From IMG/VR virus record IMGVR_UViG_3300031974_002528, positions 1-64,000 of that record: DNA of 64,000 bases; one strand, written 5' to 3'. The notes below the pieces were generated by a model. That model searched no databases and was not told the origin of the DNA. It saw nothing but the letters and a program-made list of their open reading frames with translations. The stretch comes from a virus. Positions within the stretch are counted from its first letter, which is position 1, and each line of letters begins with the position of its first letter. Made by a program: the position numbers and the translations under genes. Below, piece after piece: positions 39,216 through 48,100 of the stretch.

Positions 39216-41137
39216 TGGCAACAACAATTAATTCTTCAAAGTTAGATTTTCAACAGATCAAAGATACTCTTAAGCAGTCTTTGAAAGACACTCAGGAGTT
39301 TGAAGATTACGATTTCGAGGCATCTGGATTATCAAACATCCTAGATGTTTTGGCATATAATACGCATCTAAATGGTCTTATCGCAAACTTTTCTCTAAAC
39401 GAATCTTATCTCGTTACTGCTCAACTGCGTCCATCTGTTGTATCCCTTGCTGAGTCTTTGGGTTATGTTCCGAATTCTAAAAAATCTCCAGAGTCTACGG
39501 TTGAGGTAGAAGTTAATACAGTCGATCTATTAAACGTAGCAAACAATCAAACTTTGCAACCAGGACAACTGGTACTTCGAGGTGTAAAAGACGGAATCGA
39601 CTATACATTTTCTAACAGAGAATCTATTAGTGCTGTTTCTAGAGGCGGTGAAGTCTACAGGTTTGCCCCAACTGCTGACGCATCACAACCGATTAGAGTG
39701 TTTGAAGGCGAAGAAGTAAACTTACAGTTTGTTGTTGGTGATGTTGTGGACACAGTTTATGTTATCCCTGATGAAAACATTGATATCAACACTGCAATCG
39801 TAAAAGTTTACACCAATCAAGAAGCAGCAGCGACTGATGGTAGTTCGGTGGAGCATACTAATCTGTTAAACGCAACAACCATTACTGAACTTTCTCGCTT
39901 GTACGTATTGAGAGAATCCCCGAACGGATTTTATGAATTGACTTTCGGTAACGGAAATTCTTTAGGACAAGCACCGCAAGCAGGTAATGTTATTAACATT
40001 AACTATCTGCGAACTAATGGGGCAATTGCTAACAATATTCCAACTCTGCGATTGAGTAGTTCTCTAGAATTCGTTGAGAGGCAAACAGGAGACGCAATTG
40101 CTGTTCCTGATGAAGATGTTAGTATTTCAGTACAGACCAGATCTGCTGGCGGTGACGATAAAGAAGATATCGAATCTATCAGAATAAGAGCGCCATACCA
40201 GTATGCTGCTCAAAACCGAATGGTAACAGCAACAGACTATTCTGCAATTATTTTGAAGAGATACGCAAACTATATTGACGACATCAAATCTTGGGGCGGC
40301 GAAGACGACGACAAACCAGACTATGGTGCGGTGTTCACTTCCATTGTATTCAAAGAGAACTTGACCAATGCCACCATTGACCTTGTTAGGAGAGGCATAC
40401 TTGACCTAGCAGATGAGTTTTCGATCGCTTCTTTCCGATTAAACTTCACCGATCCAGTGGAAACTTTTATTTCTGCGCAAACTTTTTTCCAGTGGAACCC
40501 TTCTTTAACAGGTAATACTGAGTCTACGATTCGCGCTGATGTTCAAACTGCCATTGATAACTACTTTAATGACAACACAGGTAAGTTTGATCAAGTTTTC
40601 CGTAGATCTAATATGTTGACTAAAATTGATGCTACTAACCCGTCAGTTCTTTCTTCTAGATCCAATATTAGGATAAACAGAAGAATTACCCCAGTTTACA
40701 ACTTACAGCAAAATCATGAATTGTATTTCCCTGTAGCATTGAGGGATCCAACACTCGTTATTGAACCGACAATCACCAGTTCTTTGTTCATATACCGAAA
40801 CCAGACATGCTTTATTCGCAACAAGTTGGATAAGAGAGTTAGAATTTCTCCACCAGGAATAAATCCAGTTGTGTTTGATAGCAAACCTTCTAGCGATCTT
40901 GAGTTGGTAAGTATCTCAGGGAGGATATTGGTAAGTAATATTGGTTCTTACAATGCCGCCGAGGGAATCGTGAAAATCGACGGACTTACTGTTCAAAGTA
41001 TTCCGAACGCCAGAAACTTTATCAAAATTTTTGCGGTTCCGGCAAATGAATCAGTTGTGGTGGCAAAGTTGAATAACGTAGTTAAGTATGACGCTGAAGA
41101 ATCTTTCGCGAAGGCAATATTGGTCGACACTGAGTAA
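39215..41137 (+). CDS. 6: Baseplate wedge subunit gp6
   Basis: 640 residues. The N-terminus (LDFQQIKDTLKQSLKDTQEF, SGLSNILDVLAYNTHLNGLIANF) and the central RIRAPYQYAAQNRMVTATDYSAIILKRY are unmistakable for gp6 and the wider gpJ/TssF-type baseplate proteins. gp6 dimers form the continuous iris ring that triggers sheath contraction. Length matches T4 gp6 (660). It follows gp25 directly, the usual order. Confidence 0.9.
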   Translation: MATTINSSKLDFQQIKDTLKQSLKDTQEFEDYDFEASGLSNILDVLAYNTHLNGLIANFSLNESYLVTAQLRPSVVSLAESLGYVPNSKKSPESTVEVEVNTVDLLNVANNQTLQPGQLVLRGVKDGIDYTFSNRESISAVSRGGEVYRFAPTADASQPIRVFEGEEVNLQFVVGDVVDTVYVIPDENIDINTAIVKVYTNQEAAATDGSSVEHTNLLNATTITELSRLYVLRESPNGFYELTFGNGNSLGQAPQAGNVININYLRTNGAIANNIPTLRLSSSLEFVERQTGDAIAVPDEDVSISVQTRSAGGDDKEDIESIRIRAPYQYAAQNRMVTATDYSAIILKRYANYIDDIKSWGGEDDDKPDYGAVFTSIVFKENLTNATIDLVRRGILDLADEFSIASFRLNFTDPVETFISAQTFFQWNPSLTGNTESTIRADVQTAIDNYFNDNTGKFDQVFRRSNMLTKIDATNPSVLSSRSNIRINRRITPVYNLQQNHELYFPVALRDPTLVIEPTITSSLFIYRNQTCFIRNKLDKRVRISPPGINPVVFDSKPSSDLELVSISGRILVSNIGSYNAAEGIVKIDGLTVQSIPNARNFIKIFAVPANESVVVAKLNNVVKYDAEESFAKAILVDTE

Positions 41138-41142
41138 ATAAA

Positions 41143-42687
41143 ATGCCATTAGATAAAACTCTAACAGACGTTTATCGCCATAAACTTGACCTTGATAAGT
41201 ATCAGGTTTATGAGACCTTGCCCGGACATTTTGACACCAAGTACCCAAAACTTGTAAACTTCCTACAAGAATATTATAAAACATTAGAGGAAGAAGGTGC
41301 AGCGACTGAAGCACTAAATGATTTGTTGTTGAACAGAGACGTAACTGGCGCGAAGGTTGAGTTGCTCGACTTTATTGCCAACGAACTCTTGATGGGTAAA
41401 CCATACTACGAATCGTTCCAAGATAAAAGAACTTCGTTACAATATTCAAACTTATTATACCGATCAAAGGGAACTGAGTTTTCTATCAAACAGTTCTTCC
41501 GTGTATTTTACGGTCTCGATATTGAAGTTCGTTACGGAAAAGATGAAGTTTTCTACGTTGGAGACCCTAACGAAGAAGAAATGATTTTTGAAGGTCAAGG
41601 CGAAAACGGTGGACATAACTTCCCCTATACCTTTATGGGTTCAGAAATAAACCTATATGTTCAAGACAGTCAAGGCGAATATGTTCCACTGAGGCAGGGC
41701 ATAGATTACACGAGAGAGTTTTCTGCTTTTAATATCAGATTGACCCCAGTTGACAGTGAAGGGCAATATTTAACGCCACTGACTCCTATCGGAACTGATA
41801 GTAACGGCGAATCACTATATGATAGTGACTCACAATTAAAGTTCTTAAATGATACAGGGTATGTTCCTGTCGGAAGTAATCTGAAGATGGTTTCAGAAAC
41901 CAGATCATACTCAACTATCGGTTCAGAAGTAACGCTGAAAAGAATCACTGATAATAAGTTCTATCAATTGTATGGAATTTTAATATCTACTCCTATTGGT
42001 GTACCAGTTTGGAGGCAGGCATACAAAACGTTCGTGCATCCAGCAGGTATGTACCTTGCTGGTGAGGTGCAGATAAACTCGATTTTTGACTTTAATTTGG
42101 GTCCACAACCATCGTTTATCGAACCACCACCTCCTGTAGAGGTGTTCTCTACTGCGCAAGTATTGAAGCGCAACGGAACAGGATTGTTCTCTACTTCAAT
42201 CACAGAGATTGGACCAGGACCATATGGTGAAAAGATTAGGACTCGCGTTAATGATATGACGCATCCTCGCAACGTTGGTGGTTGGCACACTCAGTATAAA
42301 TCAATCTATGAGGCAGATCTCATTGAAGGAAGAACGATTGATGGCACATATGCTGACCTTTCAAACACAATTAACCTGCTTGATGAAGATAAGTGGTATG
42401 GATACGATAGTGATGGATCAGGCAACTTCACGACTATAAAGTTCCCTAACGATCTTCGCGATAGTTCGACAGCACCAGATACCGAGTTAATTAGAGATAG
42501 ACTGGCAGCAATGGCAGGTTCTTCTTCTGGACGGTTGAAAAATGCTTTCTTGAATGGCGACAGTGATGGTCTAGGAAACACAAGTGTATTTGGGGCGAAT
42601 GACGATAATCTTATCCAATATACAGAAAATCCATTATTGCCTATAGATAGTGATGGAACTATTCATAATCCTAGTGGAACTTCATAA
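41143..42687 (+). CDS. Baseplate/tail structural protein downstream of gp6
   Basis: 514 residues. PKLVNFLQEYYKTLEEEG, DFIANELLMGKPYYESFQDKRT and YRSKGTEFSIKQFFRVFYGLDIEVRYGKDE are typical of a structural protein conserved after gp6 in marine T4-like phages. The C-terminal half is rich in Asp, Ser and Gly with probable fibre character. A relation to wedge protein gp7 or a tail-plate protein is possible but I cannot demonstrate it. No enzymatic motif. Confidence 0.68.
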   Translation: MPLDKTLTDVYRHKLDLDKYQVYETLPGHFDTKYPKLVNFLQEYYKTLEEEGAATEALNDLLLNRDVTGAKVELLDFIANELLMGKPYYESFQDKRTSLQYSNLLYRSKGTEFSIKQFFRVFYGLDIEVRYGKDEVFYVGDPNEEEMIFEGQGENGGHNFPYTFMGSEINLYVQDSQGEYVPLRQGIDYTREFSAFNIRLTPVDSEGQYLTPLTPIGTDSNGESLYDSDSQLKFLNDTGYVPVGSNLKMVSETRSYSTIGSEVTLKRITDNKFYQLYGILISTPIGVPVWRQAYKTFVHPAGMYLAGEVQINSIFDFNLGPQPSFIEPPPPVEVFSTAQVLKRNGTGLFSTSITEIGPGPYGEKIRTRVNDMTHPRNVGGWHTQYKSIYEADLIEGRTIDGTYADLSNTINLLDEDKWYGYDSDGSGNFTTIKFPNDLRDSSTAPDTELIRDRLAAMAGSSSGRLKNAFLNGDSDGLGNTSVFGANDDNLIQYTENPLLPIDSDGTIHNPSGTS

Positions 42688-42693
42688 AACTGG

Positions 42694-42701
42694 TATAAAT
42701 A
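42694..42701 (+). promoter_or_regulatory. T4-type late promoter
   Basis: Exact TATAAATA 26 bases before the ATG at 42728, in the 40-base gap downstream of the gp6-linked structural gene. Confidence 0.78.
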
Positions 42702-42727
42702 AACAGTAGAATTTACGGAACGCAAAA

Positions 42728-43573
42728 ATGGCACACAGTACAAACCGACTAATATTGCTGAACGGAACCACTGCTAATGATGGCACTGGTGATACTCTGC
42801 GCGCTGCTGCTGATAAAATCAACGGGAATTTTGAAACAATCTTCGAACTCCTTGGCGATTCAGATGCAGCGACGGGAAACTTTCACCTAGATTCCGATGG
42901 TAATATTATTTTTGGCGATTCAGATGTAGGATCATATACAACTACGTTAGTTGGTGATGTCGCGACTGGTAGTAATAAAACAATTACTTTGCCAAATACG
43001 ACTGGTACTGTAGTTCTTAAAAATACTATAGACACTCTGACTAATAAGACTTTGACTACACCAAAGGTTGGCATGATTCATGACTCCAATGGTAATCAGA
43101 TTCTAGAGTTAAATGGCGTCACTTCTTCAACACATTTTCTAAGATTGGATAACGGCGATTCTGTCAATTCCATAAAGTTGTGCGTTGATAGCGATGCTGC
43201 AAGTGGAACAACTGACGTTGATATTCGAATCACTCCTTTAAATGAAGGAGGTTTGTACGTAGATGCTCCGATCATTCAAAACACAGAAGAATTAACTGCT
43301 TCTGGCGCTGCTGATCCATGGGTTCCTATCACGTTCATCAACAGCACTGGAACAACGACGATTACTTGCCCAGATGGAACAGTAACAGGGCAAATTAAAA
43401 AGTTTGTAAACATTAACAGCGGGAACGCAACTATCACGCCATCAAATTTCGGACCAGGAACTTCAATGGTCTTGAAAGGAAAGCGCGGAATAGAATTGAT
43501 TTGGCACGCTACGCCATCCGAATGGATGCCTATGGGTCTTGATTCTTCCGATAGTTTAACAATTGTACCATAA
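42728..43573 (+). CDS. Fibre-like virion protein
   Basis: 281 residues. The start NRLILLNGTTANDGTGDTLRAAADKINGNFETIF is the domain that opens many phage fibre and tail-appendage proteins (NG..ANDGTGD.L..A..K.N.NF), and it is followed by TGTVVLKNTIDTLTNKTLTTP, a common fibre linker. The C-terminal domain is beta-rich. Lies between baseplate wedge genes, so it may be a short baseplate fibre. Role in host contact is inferred. Confidence 0.65.
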   Translation: MAHSTNRLILLNGTTANDGTGDTLRAAADKINGNFETIFELLGDSDAATGNFHLDSDGNIIFGDSDVGSYTTTLVGDVATGSNKTITLPNTTGTVVLKNTIDTLTNKTLTTPKVGMIHDSNGNQILELNGVTSSTHFLRLDNGDSVNSIKLCVDSDAASGTTDVDIRITPLNEGGLYVDAPIIQNTEELTASGAADPWVPITFINSTGTTTITCPDGTVTGQIKKFVNINSGNATITPSNFGPGTSMVLKGKRGIELIWHATPSEWMPMGLDSSDSLTIVP

Positions 43574-43587
43574 GAGAGTAGGGAAAA

Positions 43588-45162
43588 ATGGTAGCAACAG
43601 TATCAGATAGTTTTAAAAGAGAAATTCTTGAAAAGATTTATGACTCTTACTTAAACATTGGTAAAACAGCAGGAACTGACTCGGATCGTTTTTATCTTGG
43701 GATTGGTCGAGCAGAAGAGTGGGATTCGACTGCCACAACTGGCGAACTCAATCCTCCTGTTCCAAATCCTTCACGCGATGATGCCTTAAAGTTTCAAGAA
43801 TCCCTACAGTCTTTGAAACTTGTTCCTGACGTTTCATACGTTGTACCAAGACATAACTGGATTGCTGGTACAGTATACAATCAGTGGGACAATTATTACA
43901 GTTCTAACACTACCATTAGAGCAGATGGTGATATTCAACAGTCATACTACGTGATCACTGATGATAATAGTGTGTTTGTTTGCCTACAACAAGGTATGGA
44001 CGCGGATGGAAACCCAAATACTTCTACCGTAAAACCTGCTACAACTACAGGAGTACCTTTTTCTGACCCTAATGACGGATATGTTTGGCAGTTTTTGTTT
44101 ACGGTTGGTGCTGCTGAAGCGAGAAAGTTTTTAACTTCATCATATATCCCAGTAGAAAAAATCATTGACTCCGCTGACGGCGGTCCTGCCACTGACGAAC
44201 TAACAACCACAAGAGCGAATCAGTTAGCGATTCAAAAAGCAGCGGTTGATGGACAAATCATCGGTGTTGCTGTCGAAAATGGTGGTAGTGGATATTCTGC
44301 AAACACCACTATTAGTCTGCAAATATTTGGAGAAAATATTCGCAACCGAGGTCTTGGATTTAGAACTAATCCAGGAGACTCCGCGCGAGGGTTTGCCAGG
44401 ACTAATGCCTCTGGTGTCGTCTATCAGGTAATTATGAAAGACTCTGCTACTGCGTCGACGTTTTCGTTCGGTAAAAATTATAAAAACGCATCTGTAGAGT
44501 TGGATCCAGACAGTGTTGGTACTGGTTCTGGATGTGTGCTTCGCGCGATTATCGACGGTGACTCTGGCATGGGAGGCAACCCAGTTGTAAACTTGAACTC
44601 GTCAGCAATTATGTTTAACGCAACTCTGACTGGTGTAGAAAACAACGACTTTAATGTGCGAAACGACTTCCGTCAGGTTGGATTGATCAAGAATCCGCTA
44701 AAAGATTCAGCAGATTTGATTGATTTCACAGGCGATTCAGTTGTGAGTAGTCTGACCGCCCAAGTTTACAAGAGATTGTTCGTACAAGGAACAAGTGGTT
44801 TTGCTGCTAACTTAACTGGTGACCAAATAGTAAGGCAGACTAATTCGAATGCTGAAGCAATTCTAGACTACTTCGATGCTACATATGATTCAACAACAGC
44901 AGTTGCGTATGTCCATCAAACAAGAGCAACTGGATTTAAGAGATTTGATGGAACAAATAACATAGAATTTTACGAAGGAACATCTCCTTTGGGCACTGGA
45001 ACAATTGTTCCAAATGATAGTGCTAATAATATTCGTGAACCACACTTACGACCAGCAGAAGCAGACAGGTTCTCGGGAGAAGTTATCTACATAGATAACA
45101 GAGTTAAAATTACTCGAGATGACGAACAAACTGAAGACGTCAAGATCGTGATTGACCTGTAA
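43588..45162 (+). CDS. 8: Baseplate wedge subunit gp8-like
   Basis: 524 residues. SFKREILEKIYDSYLNIGKT, DRFYLGIGRAEEW, NDGYVWQFLFTVGAAEARKFLTSSYIPV and GQIIGVAVENGGSGYSANTTI are shared by gp8 homologues of marine T4-like phages, which connect wedge proteins gp6, gp7 and gp10. It is longer than T4 gp8 (334) because of additional beta-rich segments in the middle and C-terminus. Preceded by a GGGAAAA ribosome site. Confidence 0.7.
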   Translation: MVATVSDSFKREILEKIYDSYLNIGKTAGTDSDRFYLGIGRAEEWDSTATTGELNPPVPNPSRDDALKFQESLQSLKLVPDVSYVVPRHNWIAGTVYNQWDNYYSSNTTIRADGDIQQSYYVITDDNSVFVCLQQGMDADGNPNTSTVKPATTTGVPFSDPNDGYVWQFLFTVGAAEARKFLTSSYIPVEKIIDSADGGPATDELTTTRANQLAIQKAAVDGQIIGVAVENGGSGYSANTTISLQIFGENIRNRGLGFRTNPGDSARGFARTNASGVVYQVIMKDSATASTFSFGKNYKNASVELDPDSVGTGSGCVLRAIIDGDSGMGGNPVVNLNSSAIMFNATLTGVENNDFNVRNDFRQVGLIKNPLKDSADLIDFTGDSVVSSLTAQVYKRLFVQGTSGFAANLTGDQIVRQTNSNAEAILDYFDATYDSTTAVAYVHQTRATGFKRFDGTNNIEFYEGTSPLGTGTIVPNDSANNIREPHLRPAEADRFSGEVIYIDNRVKITRDDEQTEDVKIVIDL

Positions 45163-45174
45163 GGAAAATAAAAA

Positions 45175-48100
45175 ATGCCTAATCCGTATACTGATAACAC
45201 GTTTAAGAACGTTTACAAAGACGATTTCCTTGATAGCGATGGATATTATCGCATCCTGTTCAACAGCGGTCGTCCTTTGCAGGCGAGGGAACTTACTCAG
45301 TTACAAACAATCTTGCAGAATCAAATCACGAAGTTCGCTGCAAACATTTTTCAAGATGGCGGTGCGGTAGCTCCGAAGAGTTCTGGTGCAGGTACTGACA
45401 TTCGATCATATGTGATCGTTGACGAACTGTATGACGATCCGGAAGATTATATTGGCGCCACAATTACTGGTACAAGTACACAGGGCGGCAAAACATCTGG
45501 ACTTATTTTCCAATGTAACCACGTAGAAGTTGCAAGCGGAGACGATCTTCCTGTATTATATGGAAGATATGTTTCTCAAGGCGCAGCAGGTGCATCTAAC
45601 ACTGATACTTTTACCGCCCCACTTGCTTTTGTCGAAGAAGAAACTTTGGAAATTCCTGGGTTGAGCGACTTGCGAGTACACAAGCAGGATACTGCTGCTG
45701 GTGAACCCTCTTCAACTGGACGAGGTGTTATCTTCACAATGCAGACTGCTGACTTCTTTACTCGTGGGCATTTCGTTATCGCCCCGAAACAGCAACTTGC
45801 CATCTCTAAGCACAGCGCAGTAGCAAACGCCAACGTTGGTTTTGAAATTGTACAAGACATTGTTACTGTTCTTGATGACGAAAGATTGTACGACAACCAA
45901 GGTGCTCGACCAAACCTATCATCTCCAGGTGCCGATCGCTATAGAATCCGACTTCAACTAATAACTGAAAATCAAGTATCTGATAGATTGGACTTCATTG
46001 AATTTGCTAAGGTTCGAGAATCTAAGATTGTACAGATTAAACAGGGCACGGATAGTTTTAATCAAATTGAAAGAAGAATGGCGACTCGCCAAAACGAAGC
46101 ACTCGGAGACTTTATCGTCAACAAATTTGCTTTGGAAGTTGACGAATGGGATGACTCCAACGGTGATGCTACGAGAATGCGATATCACTTGTCCGGAGTC
46201 AATGATCAAGGATTGAATCCCCTTGCCTATGTAGACGGATTTCGTTTAGAACAAGAACTCGACAATGTTCTTTATGTTGAAAAACCAGTCTCAACTACTT
46301 CAGATTCAGGCACAAGCACAGGCGTTTTCTTCAAGAACTATCTCGGCGTCAAGGGCAATGATTCAGGCACTAATAGTTTCTTAGGAGACTGGAATCCTTC
46401 TAACCTTAACTTACTGAAGAAACAACAACTGCTAAACGAAAGTGGTGTCTGTATCGGTCATGCGCGAGTTAAGTCCGTTGTTAATATGGACTGGACAACT
46501 GTAGACAACGGTAAAACAGGCAATAATGTAAAAGGTATTGATACTCAATATCGAGTTCATTTGATGGATATTCAAATGCAGGCAGGAAAAAACTTCCGCG
46601 ATGTTGAGACTATGCGCGAAGTTGGTGCTGCATCTGCTACTGACACATTACAGTTTCAATTAGAAGATCAACAAGCATTTATAATTGGACCGGAAGTTAA
46701 TAATTCTCTATTTGAAATTTCAAACCACCGCGTTAAGAGTGTCAGTGATGTAAAAATGACAGTTCAAAGGTTTGATGATGTTTCGGTTTCATCAGGAACT
46801 CTATCACTCACTTGTGGATCAGATGAAGATTTCGTTGATGATGGACAATGGGTTTTCATCAACACTGACACAGATAGTGCGCCTATCATCGGCGCGGGTG
46901 ACATTACTATATCGTCAGGAACAGCAACTATTACTCCCCCAAATCCTGTAAACGGTCACAACTACAAAGTATACTATTATGTACAAAAAGGATTGAAGTC
47001 TGGTGGTCTTACTCCAGACACGAAGAAGTACACAGAAGGTTGGTTTAAACTGCGAAGATACAATGATTCTGTTGGTGATCGTTTCCTGATTACCAGTAAA
47101 GCAGATGGAACTGCGATGTCTGGATTGTATGACGGTGTGAGATTGCTCCACGCATATGATTCTGACTCTGATGGATCAGTGATCACTAACAACGTCGTAT
47201 TTGACGGTGGACAACGAGATAACTTCTACGGTCCTGTTTCATTGACCCCAAACAGAGGAGTCAGTGATCTTACCGACTCAGTCCTTGCGAAGATTGGATA
47301 CTTTACTTGGACTAGAAATGACGGATACTTCTCACCAAACTCATACTTGTTTACTGACTCAGCATCTGCAACAAGTCAGTTCCCTGAGTTTGACTACGGT
47401 GATATTCCTACGTTTGTCTCCAAGTTGGATGGCGAACCATATCCTCTACATCAGTATTTCGACCTGCGTCCAAAACTTAACCCATTAGAAGATACCATAA
47501 ACTCTGCAGACTACAATGAAATTCCTAGAGATGGTGATACAATTAGTTTTGGTGTAGAATACTATAATAAGAGAATAGATGGGATCAACTTAACATACGA
47601 CAAAACCACATTTAGACCTGTTCTCTATACTAAGAGAGGAGATGAGGAACTCGTACCAGGAATTCCTCAACCAGATGAAAGTACAATGCGCCTCTTCAAT
47701 ATTTTGTTGAACGGCAATACTAAATCTGTCAGGGATTTGATGGTTTCCACTAACCGATATCCTCGCTACACTATGCGAGACATCGATCGTCTAAGAAACC
47801 GAGTCGGGCGATTGGAAGAAACTGTTGCCCTTTCGTTTATCGAACAAGAAGCGCAAAATCTTATCGAGCAGGATGGCGAAGGGAATATTCGCTCTAAGAC
47901 TGGTTTCTTCGTTGACGATTTCAGTTATGGACTTGCCCTCGCTTCAGCAGAAGTTGGACCGAACTTTATTGATGACGAAAGTTGGATCACGCAGACTCTT
48001 GATACGTTAAAGGGCGAGATTCAACCGAAGCATACTAAGTTCTGGAACGACTTTATCTACGATTCAGGCGACTCGGTATCCGGAGCAAGAGGCACAACTA